A stretch of 64,000 bases of DNA from Saprospiraceae bacterium UBA6168 (GCA_002435785.1 DIUC01000028.1:1-64000); one strand, 5' to 3'; counted from the first letter of the stretch, positions 43,918-53,351 are shown. Translations and numbers: made by a program. Notes: a model not told the origin generated them from the letters alone.

Positions 43918-44113
43918 TTTTAAAATTCCCCACTTGTCGGTAATTCCTATAAATGCCCCATCACTGCAAACGATTTGGGCACCAAATGTATTTACGCTGG
44001 CGGTGGGCAAAAGCAATAATTCTGCTGTTCGGCTTGTGTAAGAATAGCGGCAATCTTTTTTCAAAAATAAAAAAATACTGCCTAAAGCAAAACCAAGATG
44101 TGCTCCTTTCTGT

Positions 44114-44139
44114 TACCTTTGCGCTTAGATTAAATCTAA
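44114..44139 (+). promoter_or_regulatory. iscSUA promoter with 15-nt palindromic operator candidate
   Basis: TACCTTTG (44114-44121) matches the -7 box. Three nt later TTAGATT-A-AATCTAA (44125-44139) is a perfect palindrome that would cover the transcription start. The iscS ATG is at 44158. This arrangement suggests repression by a dimeric regulator, for example an Rrf2/IscR-like protein; no such gene is in the window. Confidence 0.6.
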
Positions 44140-44157
44140 ATAAACATAGAATCAGGT

Positions 44158-45375
44158 ATGGGAGCCAGAAAAATTTATCTCGACAACAACGCTACTACCC
44201 CCTGCGACCCAAGGGTTGTGGAGGCAATGGTGCCTTATTTTTTTGAACATCACGGCAACGCTGCCAGCCGCAACCACCCATTTGGGTGGGAAGCAGAAGA
44301 GGCTGTGGACTATGCCCGTGAGCAAATCGCCAAGCTGCTCGATGCCGACGAGAAAGAAATCATCTTTACTTCTGGCGCAACTGAGAGCGACAACCTCGCC
44401 ATCAAGGGCGTGTATGAAATGTATTCCCGCAAGGGCAACCATATCATTACGGTGAAAACGGAGCACAAAGCTGTGCTTGATACTTGCAACAAGTTGGAAA
44501 AGCACGGTGCGGAAGTCACCTACCTTGACGTAAAAAGCGACGGTTTGATTGACCTTGCCGAATTGGAGGCAGCCATTAAACCAAACACCATAATGGTATC
44601 GGTGATGTGGGCCAACAACGAAACTGGCGTTATCCAGCCGATGAAGGAAATCGGTCAGATTTGCGAGAAGCACGGCATACTTTTCTTTAGTGACGCAACC
44701 CAAGCCGTCGGCAAAATCAAAACCCACCCGAGGGAAGTGGGGGTTCACTTGATGGCTTTTACTGGCCACAAGATGTACGGTCCCAAAGGCGTTGGCGCAC
44801 TTTACGTCAGCCGCAAGAACCCACGTGTAAAAGTGACGGCCCAAATGGACGGCGGTGGCCACGAGCGAGGCATGCGCTCCGGCACCCTCAATGTTCCAGG
44901 TATCGTGGGCTTTGGCAAAGCAGCCGAAATCGCCATGCAGGAGATGGAACAGGATGCCGCCCGCCTGAGCAAACTTCGGGACAAACTCGAAAAAGGCTTT
45001 TTTGAACTTGAAGAAATCTATATCAATGGCAACGTGGAACACCGTATGCCGCACGTCACCAATATTTCCTTCAAACACGTGGAGGGCGAGGGGCTGATGA
45101 TGACCTTCAACCAAGAAATTGCACTTTCCTCCGGTTCTGCCTGTACTTCGGCCTCATTGGAGCCCTCCTATGTATTGGTTGCCTTGGGCTTGGGTGACGA
45201 TTTGGCACATTCCTCGCTGAGGTTCAGCCTCGGCAGGTTTACCACAGAGGAGGATGTGAACTACGCTATCGAGGCCATCAAAAAAGGAGTGAACCACATG
45301 CGTGACCTCAGCCCAATTTGGGAAATGTACAAGGAAGGGGTTGACCTAACGAAAATCGAGTGGGCAGCGCATTAA
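44158..45375 (+). CDS. iscS: Cysteine desulfurase IscS
   Basis: A 405-residue PLP enzyme releasing sulfur from cysteine for Fe-S cluster assembly. [20 protein letters not shown] is the N-terminal signature. The PLP Lys is in [16 protein letters not shown] (about residue 206), and the active-site Cys in [17 protein letters not shown] (about residue 330). Length matches IscS rather than SufS. First gene of iscS-iscU-iscA; no iscR, hscBA or fdx is present. Confidence 0.96.
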   Translation: MGARKIYLDNNATTPCDPRVVEAMVPYFFEHHGNAASRNHPFGWEAEEAVDYAREQIAKLLDADEKEIIFTSGATESDNLAIKGVYEMYSRKGNHIITVKTEHKAVLDTCNKLEKHGAEVTYLDVKSDGLIDLAELEAAIKPNTIMVSVMWANNETGVIQPMKEIGQICEKHGILFFSDATQAVGKIKTHPREVGVHLMAFTGHKMYGPKGVGALYVSRKNPRVKVTAQMDGGGHERGMRSGTLNVPGIVGFGKAAEIAMQEMEQDAARLSKLRDKLEKGFFELEEIYINGNVEHRMPHVTNISFKHVEGEGLMMTFNQEIALSSGSACTSASLEPSYVLVALGLGDDLAHSSLRFSLGRFTTEEDVNYAIEAIKKGVNHMRDLSPIWEMYKEGVDLTKIEWAAH

Positions 45376-45414
45376 CTAGAATCAACTTTCTCAACAATAA
45401 AACAATCCATTATT

Positions 45415-45828
45415 ATGGCTTATTCAAATAAAGTTATTGAGCATTTCCAACATCCACGGAATGTGGGCACATTGGACAAAGCAAAGAAAAACGTGGGCAC
45501 TGGTCTCGTTGGCGCACCTGAGTGCGGGGACGTGATGCGCCTTCAAATCGAAGTGGATGAGGCAACCGGCCTTATTCAAGATGCTAAGTTCAAAACCTTC
45601 GGCTGTGGCTCGGCCATTGCCTCTTCCTCCTTAGCTACGGAGTGGCTGAAAGGCAAATCAGTGGATGAGGCGTTGGCCATTGACAACATGGACATTGTGG
45701 AAGAGCTTGCACTACCGCCCGTGAAAATCCACTGCTCCGTTTTGGCCGAAGACGCCATCAAGGCGGCCATTGCCGATTATCGGAGCAAAAATGGAATCGG
45801 CGTGGAAGCCGAAGCTTCGGTTGCCTAA
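45415..45828 (+). CDS. iscU: Fe-S cluster scaffold IscU
   Basis: A 137-residue scaffold on which [2Fe-2S] clusters form from IscS sulfur. The three ligand cysteines are Cys37 (GAPECGDVM), Cys64 (KTFGCGSAIASSS) and Cys107 (PPVKIHCSVLAEDAI). The motif LPPVKIHCS corresponds to the LPPVK chaperone-binding site even though hscA is not nearby. Starts 39 nt after iscS. Confidence 0.96.
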   Translation: MAYSNKVIEHFQHPRNVGTLDKAKKNVGTGLVGAPECGDVMRLQIEVDEATGLIQDAKFKTFGCGSAIASSSLATEWLKGKSVDEALAIDNMDIVEELALPPVKIHCSVLAEDAIKAAIADYRSKNGIGVEAEASVA

Positions 45829-45851
45829 TTTGTTATCAAAATTGATTTGCA

Positions 45852-46178
45852 ATGCTATTTGTAGCGGACAGTGCCAAGGAAAAAATCGAGCAGATTTTGA
45901 AAAAGCAAAATCTTGGGAACGATTATTTCGTCCGGGTCAGCGTCACCAGTGGTGGCTGCTCGGGCCTCTCCTACAACATGGACTTCGACAACGAAAGCCA
46001 GCCCAACGACCAGGTTTTTGAGGACAATGGCCTCAAAGTGGTCACGGACTTGAAGAGTTTCCTTTACCTATTTAACTCCACGTTGGAGTTTTCTGGAGGA
46101 TTGGAGGGCAAAGGGTTTTATTTCCAAAACCCCAATGCCGCTCGAACTTGCGGGTGTGGTGAAAGCTTTGCAGTGTAA
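45852..46178 (+). CDS. iscA: Iron-sulfur assembly protein IscA (HesB family)
   Basis: A 108-residue A-type carrier passing Fe-S clusters to target proteins. The three Cys ligands are present: Cys36 in SGGCSGLSYN, and Cys100 and Cys102 in ARTCGCGESFAV. Starts 23 nt after iscU and ends the operon before a strong hairpin. Confidence 0.95.
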   Translation: MLFVADSAKEKIEQILKKQNLGNDYFVRVSVTSGGCSGLSYNMDFDNESQPNDQVFEDNGLKVVTDLKSFLYLFNSTLEFSGGLEGKGFYFQNPNAARTCGCGESFAV

Positions 46179-46200
46179 AAATAGGTTTTGTTTTAAAAAG

Positions 46201-46236
46201 AAAAGCCTCGACAGTAAGCTACCGTCGAGGCTTTTT
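46201..46236. terminator. Bidirectional terminator between iscA and the M16 gene
   Basis: AAAAGCCTCGAC (46201-46212) pairs perfectly with GTCGAGGCTTTT (46224-46235) around an 11-nt loop. T residues follow on the plus strand and the A-run at the left gives T residues on the minus strand, so both convergent genes can end here. Confidence 0.9.
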
Positions 46237-46252
46237 CATTGCTGGCTGTTTG

Positions 46253-48325
46253 TCATTTTATGATGAAAAGATTGGGATCCATCTCGCCATTGACTTCTAT
46301 TTCTTTGGTAATCATCATCAAAGGGATGGGAGCCACGCCTGTGATTCTTATTACCGCTGGAAACTTGATGCCGTCCACTTCCTTGTAACTCGTGATTTCG
46401 TTGGTTACTATAGTGCCTTCCTTGTCCTCGATTTCCCGGATTTTTAGGTTGGTCTCCAAGTCGAAAAAATGCGTTTTCTTGGAGCCTGATGGGTATTCGA
46501 TAAGGATTTTATAGGCTTTTTTGCCTTCCACCATTTCTATCCCTTTCAATTCTGATTTCACCCCCAACTTAGCGTAAAACCTTTCAGGGAACAAATGGCC
46601 GTCAATTTTCATGTCCTCCAAAGCGGCACCTTCCATCATGGACTTGTTGCCCATTTGCATGTTCATACCTTTTTCACCATCAAATTTGGATTCCATGATG
46701 ACATTGCCCAGCATGGAGTTGACCATGTCCAACTTGTTGGGTGCCATGTGGCTAAGTTCCGTCACCATTTCCATGCCTTGTAGGCTTGCCGACATGTTGA
46801 GGTAAACCGACTTGATGCCATCCAATTTATTACCTCCAATTGCATTCAGGTAGTCGGCAAGCACGGTCTGGGCGGTGATGCCCGTTGGGACTTGCATCCC
46901 AGCCTCCTCGATGGGGTTGCCATAGACGTCGTAAAACCGGACTTTTTTATCTGTGGAAAAGATGGCGAGTTTGTCTGCTACCTCGTCCTTGTTTCCAACT
47001 ACCAAAATATGAGCATTTTTGGTGGACAGGTATTTTGCAGCCATCTGCTTGATGTCGTAGGTACTTACTTGGCTCAGGTTAAGCAGGTATTTTTCGTAGT
47101 AATCGGCAGGAAGGTTGAAGCGGGCAGTGTTGAGTGCAAATCGGGCCACCGTTTCGGGGCTTTCGAGCGACCGTGCAAAATTGCCGGTCATCACGTTTTT
47201 CACCATGCTCAATTCCGTATCGGGCATGGTTTCATTGCGCAGCCGGTCCATTTCCGCCAAGAACTGAACGATGGAGCTGTCCGTCACCTCGTTCCTGACG
47301 CTGGCATTGGCGTTGAAGCTGCCTATTACTGGGTCAATGTTCAAAGAGGAACGTGCACCATAGGTGTATGCCTTGTTTTCACGGAGGTTGGACATAAGGC
47401 GGCTGCCAAAATAGCTGCCAAGCACCGTATTCATTACACTTGCCTTGATGGCATCTTCGGCGCCAGGCTTCAAGTCAATTGGATAGGTAACGTTGATGAC
47501 CGATTGCACGGCACCGGTCTTGTCCACAAAATCAACCTGCGTGGCGGCGGGTCTTTGGGGCGTATCAAATTTGGTGCTTTTGACCTCGCCCTCCTTCCAA
47601 TCGCCAAAATATTTTGGTGCCAACTTTTTTACCTCTGCTGCGGTAATATCTCCTGTCACGATTAGGTAGGAGATGTTTGGTCTAAAGTATTGTTGATAAA
47701 ATTCCTTGCATTTTTCCACGGTTATTTTCTCCAGCGACTTTTCGGTGGCGACCTCACCATAGGGATGGTTTTTTCCGTTGCGAAGCACAGCGCCGACATT
47801 CGCAGCGATGGCGTTGGGGTCATCCTTGTCCTGTGCGAGCGCAGAAACTGTCTGCTTTTTCAGCTTTTCAAACTCTTCCGTAGAGAAAGTTGGGTTCAAC
47901 AACACATCCGACATCACCTCCAGCATTTTGTCTTTGTGTCGGCTGAGGCTTGAACCTACAACTCCAGAAGCGGAACTGGTAAGGCTTGCCCCCAAAAAGT
48001 CAATGGACTCATCAATTTGCGACTTTGAGCGGGTCTTTGTGCCTTTGCTCAACATTTGTCCAGCCATGTTGGCATAGCCCGCAAATTCCCCCTCCATCAT
48101 CGGGGGCACATCCACAAAAACCTGAAAGGAGACCCTCGGTAGCTTGTGGTTTTCCACCACAATCACTTTCAGGCCGTTTTTCAAGGTGAACTGTTCCGCT
48201 TTTCCCAATTCAATTTTTGGAGCTGGGCCAGCATTTGGAGCATTTTTTCGGAAGTCATTCTGACCATTCGCCAACTGGGCAAATAGCAGGAGTACCAGCA
48301 CTTTAAGGAAAAATATCTTTTTCAT
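46253..48325 (-). CDS. M16-family peptidase-like subunit with extra C-terminal domain
   Basis: A 690-residue exported protein (signal KKIFFLKVLVLLLFAQLANG). Residues about 35-470 form two M16B-type lobes, but the HxxEH zinc motif is absent: the corresponding segment reads GYANMAGQMLSKG. The R...Y type second-lobe region (NTARFNLPADYYEKYL) is kept. Residues about 490-690 form an extra beta-rich domain (SVYLNMSASLQGMEMV, then SGSKKTHFFDLETNLKIREI) resembling LolA-like outer membrane lipoprotein-sorting folds. It probably pairs with the catalytic M16 protein encoded just upstream (48405-49727). Confidence 0.88.
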   Translation of the reverse strand: MKKIFFLKVLVLLLFAQLANGQNDFRKNAPNAGPAPKIELGKAEQFTLKNGLKVIVVENHKLPRVSFQVFVDVPPMMEGEFAGYANMAGQMLSKGTKTRSKSQIDESIDFLGASLTSSASGVVGSSLSRHKDKMLEVMSDVLLNPTFSTEEFEKLKKQTVSALAQDKDDPNAIAANVGAVLRNGKNHPYGEVATEKSLEKITVEKCKEFYQQYFRPNISYLIVTGDITAAEVKKLAPKYFGDWKEGEVKSTKFDTPQRPAATQVDFVDKTGAVQSVINVTYPIDLKPGAEDAIKASVMNTVLGSYFGSRLMSNLRENKAYTYGARSSLNIDPVIGSFNANASVRNEVTDSSIVQFLAEMDRLRNETMPDTELSMVKNVMTGNFARSLESPETVARFALNTARFNLPADYYEKYLLNLSQVSTYDIKQMAAKYLSTKNAHILVVGNKDEVADKLAIFSTDKKVRFYDVYGNPIEEAGMQVPTGITAQTVLADYLNAIGGNKLDGIKSVYLNMSASLQGMEMVTELSHMAPNKLDMVNSMLGNVIMESKFDGEKGMNMQMGNKSMMEGAALEDMKIDGHLFPERFYAKLGVKSELKGIEMVEGKKAYKILIEYPSGSKKTHFFDLETNLKIREIEDKEGTIVTNEITSYKEVDGIKFPAVIRITGVAPIPLMMITKEIEVNGEMDPNLFIIK

Positions 48326-48404
48326 AAATTGTTGATTAGTATTAGTTTAGGCAAAAAACGGGACACGATGGAATCAAAAAATCGTTCTCGCTTTTATTGC
48401 TGAA

Positions 48405-49727
48405 TTAAGGATTGGATGGTTTAGGCAGGTAGTAAAGCACCACCCGGTTGTCCTTGGTGAAATACTTTTTGGCCACTCGCTGTATGTCCTCACGGGTCAC
48501 CTTCATGTAGCGTTCAATTTCGGTGTTGATGAGGTTGGCATCGCCAAAGTAAGTGTGGTAATTGGCGAGGCTCTCCGCCACTCCCTGCACCGTTTCGTTG
48601 GTGCTTACAAAATCGTTTTCGACTTGGTTACGCAGTTTTTGAAGTTCCAATTCAGAAATCAACTCCGTCTGCACCTTTACGACTTCTGCATCCATGCTGG
48701 CTTCGACTTCCTTTGGGTCAACGCCGCCATTGCAGATACCAAATGCGATGGACACACCGGGGTCTTCCATAGAAAGCGGGAAATTGCCAACAAACAATGC
48801 CTTTTGTTGCTCATCAATCAAAGCCTTGTGCAGCCTTGAACTCTCTCCTTGCGAAAGTAATTGTGAAAGCATCGTGACGGCATAAAAATCGGGCGTGCCC
48901 TGCGCTGGAATGCGGTAGGTCTGGATGACTGCTGGCAATTGGATGTTGTCGAAAATGGTGTCACGCACCTCGCCTCCCAGTTCTGGCTCAACAATTTTGG
49001 GCCTGTATGGGTCTTTTTTCTTTGGAATGCCTGCGAAATACTTGTTGATGAGCGCCTTTGCCTCCTCAATATTGATGTCGCCAGCAATGGAGAGCGTGGC
49101 ATTGTTTGGCACATAAAAATCGGCATAAAACTGCTTGTAGTCTGCCTCCTGCGCCGCATCGAGGTGGTCCATATAGCCGATGATGGGCCATTTGTAGGGG
49201 TGGGAGCGGAAGGCCCTTTTCATGGATTCCTCCAGCACCGTACCATAAGGCTGGTTGTCAATCCGTTGGCGGCGTTCTTCCTTCACGACCTGCCGTTGGG
49301 TCTCGATGCCAACTTGCTCTACCTTGGCATGAAGCATCCGCTCGGATTCCAGCCAAAGCCCAAGTCCAAGCTGGTTGGAGGGCAGCACCTCGTAATAAAA
49401 GGTGCGGTCCCAGCTTGTGTTGGCGTTGTTGGTTCCGCCGGCCTCTTGTATGTAGTCGTCGAACTCGCCACGAGTAATGTTTTCAGAGCCTTCGAAAAGT
49501 AGGTGCTCAAAAAAGTGGGCAAAACCAGTGCGGTCTGGTTTTTCGTTTTTGGAGCCGACATGGTACAACACCGACACCGCCACAATTGGGGTGGTGTTGT
49601 CCTGGTGCAAAATGACATGGAGGCCATTTGGCAGGTCGTACTCCGTGAACTTGATTTTATTGGTTTGTGCATGGAGGCACACCACACTCAAAATGACCCA
49701 AAACAGGGTAACGCCTTTTTTTATCAT
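48405..49727 (-). CDS. Catalytic M16-family zinc peptidase
   Basis: A 440-residue M16B protease with a signal peptide (VTLFWVILSVVCLHAQ). The inverted zinc motif is intact: His71-x-x-Glu74-His75 in GFAHFFEHLLFEG. A conserved downstream Glu region (VKEERRQRIDNQPYG) provides the third ligand. The second lobe has PRFMKVTREDIQRVAKKYF-like ending (YMKVTREDIQRVAKKYF). It is upstream of the non-catalytic partner by 79 nt, so the two probably form a heterodimer in the periplasm. Confidence 0.93.
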   Translation of the reverse strand: MIKKGVTLFWVILSVVCLHAQTNKIKFTEYDLPNGLHVILHQDNTTPIVAVSVLYHVGSKNEKPDRTGFAHFFEHLLFEGSENITRGEFDDYIQEAGGTNNANTSWDRTFYYEVLPSNQLGLGLWLESERMLHAKVEQVGIETQRQVVKEERRQRIDNQPYGTVLEESMKRAFRSHPYKWPIIGYMDHLDAAQEADYKQFYADFYVPNNATLSIAGDINIEEAKALINKYFAGIPKKKDPYRPKIVEPELGGEVRDTIFDNIQLPAVIQTYRIPAQGTPDFYAVTMLSQLLSQGESSRLHKALIDEQQKALFVGNFPLSMEDPGVSIAFGICNGGVDPKEVEASMDAEVVKVQTELISELELQKLRNQVENDFVSTNETVQGVAESLANYHTYFGDANLINTEIERYMKVTREDIQRVAKKYFTKDNRVVLYYLPKPSNP

Positions 49728-49951
49728 GGTTTGAACGTTTAAATTGTTGCATATCAGTTACATAGAAAAGTCAGAAAACCCATACTGACTTTATCGGTGC
49801 GAAGTTGCCAAAAAAATCCCCAATTGCTACTTTGTTTGGAGGTTTGTGACGATTCGATAGACAAACGAAAATACCGTTTGGTTGTTTGGTGAAAAAATTG
49901 TGAAAGTCCTCGGTGCTGCCTTTCTTTGTCTTTGGCTATTAAAAACGCAAA

Positions 49952-51001
49952 ATGAGCGATGAAATTTTCATGCAGCGGTGCTTCGACTTGGCCCGACTTG
50001 GCGCAGGCAATGTCAGCCCTAACCCGATGGTCGGTGCCGTGCTGGTGCATGAAAACCGTATCATCGGGGAGGGCTGGCACCGGCAATACGGCAAGCCCCA
50101 CGCTGAGGTCAACTGCTTGGCCTCCGTATTGGAAAAAGACCGCCATTTGATTGAAAAATCCACCCTTTTCATTTCCCTTGAACCCTGTTGTTTTCATGGG
50201 AAAACACCAGCCTGTACCGACTTGATTTTGCGGGAGCGGATACCCAAAGTGGTCATCGCCAGTTTGGACGAAACGCCGGAGGTGGCAGGGAAGGGAGTCC
50301 AAATTTTGCGAAATGCAGGTGTGGAGGTCGTGACTGGCATTTGCGCCAGCAACCCTCACCTACCAAGCGATATTCGCAATGTGTTTGTGTCGAAAAAGCG
50401 GCCATTCATTCAACTCAAATTTGCCAAATCAGCCGATGGATTTATGGGGCAGCACGGCAAACAGGTTTGGTTGAGCAACCAGTTTTCGCAGGTGCTGGCG
50501 CACAAGGGTCGGGCGGAGTTCGATGCCATCCTCATTGGCACGAACACTGCACAGACCGATGACCCGGCGCTTACCAATCGGCATTGGCTTGGCAAGTCAC
50601 CTTTGCGCATAGTATTGGATAGGAGCCGCCGCCTCCCGGCCAATCTCCAGCTTTTTCAGGGCAGGGCCACCACTTGGGTGATTACTGAAAAGGCCAGAGC
50701 ACAAGAGAAGGCTGTTGATTTGCCTATGTTTTTCCAATTGAATTTTGACGAAAACCTGCTTGAAAACCTGCTGAGCATTTTGTTTCAACACGGAATCAGT
50801 TCGCTGATTGTGGAGGGCGGGGCATTTACCATTCAGCGGTTTTTGGAAAAAAACCTGTGGGACGAAGCCGTTATTTTTTCAACGCCGAAACGATTGGGTG
50901 CGGGCATTTTGGCACCAACTCCAATGGGGATGGAAGTAGCGAGGTACCAATTAGGCGCCGATGTTTTAACGATTCTTAGGAATGATGGGAATCGCCGTTA
51001 A
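49952..51001 (+). CDS. ribD: Bifunctional riboflavin deaminase/reductase RibD
   Basis: A 349-residue enzyme for the second and third steps of riboflavin synthesis. The N-terminal deaminase has zinc ligands His50 (with catalytic Glu52, PHAEVNC), Cys79 and Cys88 (LEPCCFHGKTPACTDL). The C-terminal reductase contains RPFIQLKFAKSADGFMG and SLIVEGGAFTIQRFL. Length is typical. No FMN riboswitch core was recognised in the 220 nt upstream. Other rib genes are absent. Confidence 0.95.
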   Translation: MSDEIFMQRCFDLARLGAGNVSPNPMVGAVLVHENRIIGEGWHRQYGKPHAEVNCLASVLEKDRHLIEKSTLFISLEPCCFHGKTPACTDLILRERIPKVVIASLDETPEVAGKGVQILRNAGVEVVTGICASNPHLPSDIRNVFVSKKRPFIQLKFAKSADGFMGQHGKQVWLSNQFSQVLAHKGRAEFDAILIGTNTAQTDDPALTNRHWLGKSPLRIVLDRSRRLPANLQLFQGRATTWVITEKARAQEKAVDLPMFFQLNFDENLLENLLSILFQHGISSLIVEGGAFTIQRFLEKNLWDEAVIFSTPKRLGAGILAPTPMGMEVARYQLGADVLTILRNDGNRR

Positions 51002-51096
51002 ACTTTGTTTAAAGTGTCCTTTTTACACCAGCAAAAATGCACGCATCATGTTCTACGCTTGTAATTTTACATTCACAAAAAGAAAACAGGATAGGA

Positions 51097-51657
51097 ATGA
51101 AGAAAATAATGTTGGGATTGGTAGCAGCGATTGTGGTTATAGTTGGGGTAGCTTTCAAAACCCCCGAGGCGGCTGAGAAAACGTTTGCGCCCGAGGCCAT
51201 CCAGTGGCTGACTTGGGAGCAGATGCTGGAGAAGAGCAAGACTCAAAAAAGGAAAGTGGTAGTGGATGTTTACACGGACTGGTGCGGCTGGTGCAAGAAA
51301 ATGGACGCCACAACGTTCAGCGACCCTTGCCTTGCGAAGTACATCAACCAAACCTATTATGCGGTGAAGTTTGATGCGGAGCAAAAGCAGGACATCGTGT
51401 TCAAGGACAAGACCTACAAGTTTGTGAAGAATGGGATGCGGGGATACCACGAGTTGGCCGCAGAAATCACCAGGGGGCAATTGAGCTTTCCGACAGTAGT
51501 GTTTCTGGATGAAAAAATGGATGTCATTCAAGCTATTCCTGGCTTCCGGAATACCAAGGAGTTCGAGACCATTTCGACCTATTTTGGCCGAAACGAGCAT
51601 CTGAAAACCCCTTGGGAAACCTACCAAAAGAACTACAAGCCATTGCCAAAGAATTAA
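51097..51657 (+). CDS. Exported thioredoxin-fold protein (DUF255-like)
   Basis: A 186-residue protein with an N-terminal signal or anchor (KKIMLGLVAAIVVIVGVAF) and a thioredoxin-like domain whose redox motif is Cys63-Gly-Trp-Cys66 in VYTDWCGWCKKMD. The cis-Pro region is SFPTVVFLDE. Likely a periplasmic disulfide reductase. An ATG at 51037 adds 20 residues without a signal character and is rejected. Followed by a strong terminator. Confidence 0.88.
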   Translation: MKKIMLGLVAAIVVIVGVAFKTPEAAEKTFAPEAIQWLTWEQMLEKSKTQKRKVVVDVYTDWCGWCKKMDATTFSDPCLAKYINQTYYAVKFDAEQKQDIVFKDKTYKFVKNGMRGYHELAAEITRGQLSFPTVVFLDEKMDVIQAIPGFRNTKEFETISTYFGRNEHLKTPWETYQKNYKPLPKN

Positions 51658-51704
51658 CCATTACTTGGTCACTCCATTTTGGAATGGCTTAGCTAAAAAT
51701 AAAT

Positions 51705-51745
51705 AGGACGGCCTGTTGGTATAAACCAGCAGGCCGTTCTATTTT
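51705..51745 (+). terminator. Intrinsic terminator after the thioredoxin gene
   Basis: Arms 51705-51720 and 51725-51740 pair over 16 bp with G-T positions (AGGACGGCCTGTTGGT on the left), a 4-nt loop and a short following TTTT. Confidence 0.85.
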
Positions 51746-51753
51746 CGCCAATC

Positions 51754-51809
51754 CTCAAACCCTCAAACCCTCAACCCCTCAAAATCTCAAACTCTCAAAC
51801 TCTCACTCC
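51754..51809. repeat. Single-arm octamer array (CTCAA core), seven units
   Basis: CTCAA cores start at 51754, 51762, 51770, 51778, 51786 and 51794, with CTCAC at 51802: a strict period of 8. Three bases vary between cores. No inverted partner is present. It ends about ten nt before the xseA ATG, so it forms the 5' leader. Confidence 0.88.
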
Positions 51810-51819
51810 TCACTCCTCT

Positions 51820-53055
51820 ATGTCGCACACACTTTTCGAGTTCAATGAATTTATCCGCAGGGTGATTGCGCTCAATCTGCCCCAAGCGCTTTGGATTCGC
51901 TCCGAACTGGCCGACGTGAAATCTTCGAGGGGGCATTTCTACCTTGATTTGGTGCAAAAAAAGGAGGATTCCGAGGAAATCATCGCCCAAGCACAGGCGG
52001 TCATTTGGTCAAAAAACTACCGCAGCCTACAAAAGAAAATCGGGTCCGACTTTGAAACACTGCTCCAACCCGGCATGGAAATCCTGTTTTTGGCAAAGGC
52101 GGAGTTCCACGAGCGCTATGGTTTGAAGCTGATGGTGGAGGATATTGACCCCGCCCACACGTTGGGCAAACTCGAAATGCTGCGGCGAGAGACCATCCGA
52201 AAACTGCAATCCTTGAACTTGTTGCAAAAAAATGGTCAGGTGCCGCTTCGTCCGGTTTTGCAGCGGATAGCGGTCTTGAGTTCGGAGCGGGCCGCTGGTT
52301 TTCAGGATTTCCTCAAGCACCTCATGGGAAACGCCTTTGGCTATCAGTTCAACATCCAATTTTTTCAAGTGGCGGTGCAGGGCGCTTCCGTGGAGAAGGA
52401 GGTGATGGCGGAATTGGAGTCGCTGGCATTGCGAGCGCAGGAATTTGATGCCGTGGTCATCATCCGGGGTGGGGGAGCGAGGCTCGACTTGGCGGCGTTC
52501 GACAGTTTTTTATTGGCAAAAACGGTGGCCAATATGCCCTTGCCCCTCATCATTGGAATAGGCCATGATGTGGACGAGACCGTGCTCGACCTTGTGGCGC
52601 ACACTTCCCTCAAAACCCCAACTGCCGTCGCAGATTTTATTTTGCAACACAACTTCAGCTATGAATCGCAGGTCGCAAATTTGGTATTGGAGGTGAAAAA
52701 CTTGGCGCTTCAAGCATTGAAAGAAAAAGCCTCCAAATTGCAATACCTGACACAACTCATAGATTATCAACTAAAAATCAACTTTCGACATCAATCTCAA
52801 ATGTTGGACTATATTGAAAAAGAGTTGCCGGGTCTATTAAAGGGCAGGTTTTCAAACGCCCAATCCCAACTTGATTATTATGAGAAAATCGTTCGCCTGC
52901 TTGGCCCAGCGGCAGCCTTTCAGCGAGGGTTTGCCCTGGTTTTTATGGAGGGCAAACAGGTCACGGGCGTTGCCCAATTGAACAAGGGGGACGAAGTTCA
53001 GGTGCAGTTGAAACACGGCAGCTTTCAGGCAACCGTCAAAAGCAAAGACAAATGA
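51820..53055 (+). CDS. xseA: Exodeoxyribonuclease VII large subunit
   Basis: A 411-residue nuclease subunit degrading single-stranded DNA. The N-terminal OB fold (VKSSRGHFYLDLVQKKEDSE) is followed by the catalytic region with VLSSERAAGFQDFLKHL, VVIIRGGGARLDLAAFD, GIGHDVDETVLDLVAHTSLK and TPTAVADFI. A C-terminal coiled coil precedes a short beta tail. Slightly shorter than E. coli XseA. Overlaps xseB by 4 nt. Confidence 0.96.
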   Translation: MSHTLFEFNEFIRRVIALNLPQALWIRSELADVKSSRGHFYLDLVQKKEDSEEIIAQAQAVIWSKNYRSLQKKIGSDFETLLQPGMEILFLAKAEFHERYGLKLMVEDIDPAHTLGKLEMLRRETIRKLQSLNLLQKNGQVPLRPVLQRIAVLSSERAAGFQDFLKHLMGNAFGYQFNIQFFQVAVQGASVEKEVMAELESLALRAQEFDAVVIIRGGGARLDLAAFDSFLLAKTVANMPLPLIIGIGHDVDETVLDLVAHTSLKTPTAVADFILQHNFSYESQVANLVLEVKNLALQALKEKASKLQYLTQLIDYQLKINFRHQSQMLDYIEKELPGLLKGRFSNAQSQLDYYEKIVRLLGPAAAFQRGFALVFMEGKQVTGVAQLNKGDEVQVQLKHGSFQATVKSKDK

Positions 53056-53255
53056 CAAAGCAAAAATCAAAACTTACCTATGAATCGGCCTTGCAGGAAT
53101 TGCAGGGCATCGTTAGCAGCCTCCAAGACGAGGCCGTAAGCATGGACGACCTTTCCGAAAAGGTGAATAGGGCCGCCGAATTATTGAAATTTTGCAGGGA
53201 AAAGCTGCGGGAAACAGAGGGGCAGGTGCAGGGGCTTTTTGATGGGAATCAATAG
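53052..53255 (+). CDS. xseB: Exodeoxyribonuclease VII small subunit
   Basis: A 67-residue helical subunit that binds and regulates XseA. LTYESALQELQGIVSSLQDE is the family signature, with a paired helix (LSEKVNRAAELLKFCREKLRE). ATGA overlap with xseA indicates translational coupling. Confidence 0.94.
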   Translation: MTKQKSKLTYESALQELQGIVSSLQDEAVSMDDLSEKVNRAAELLKFCREKLRETEGQVQGLFDGNQ

Positions 53256-53270
53256 TCTTCAGCTTGGGTT

Positions 53271-53303
53271 AACGTCGGGGAGGTTCAAAACCTCCCCGAC
53301 GTT
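53271..53303. terminator. Perfect 15-bp hairpin after xseB
   Basis: AACGTCGGGGAGGTT (53271-53285) pairs perfectly with 53289-53303 around CAA. It lies between convergent xseAB and the surface-protein gene. GC-rich stem but no U-run. Confidence 0.75.
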
Positions 53304-53351
53304 GTAAGAATCTACTTGTCTGAATTGACTTGACAGACCCAATCAATCTTA

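Noticed and set aside
49728..49951. FMN riboswitch upstream of ribD
   Set aside because: The conserved RFN core segments were not found by eye; only a minor 6-bp inverted repeat near 49861-49880 is present.
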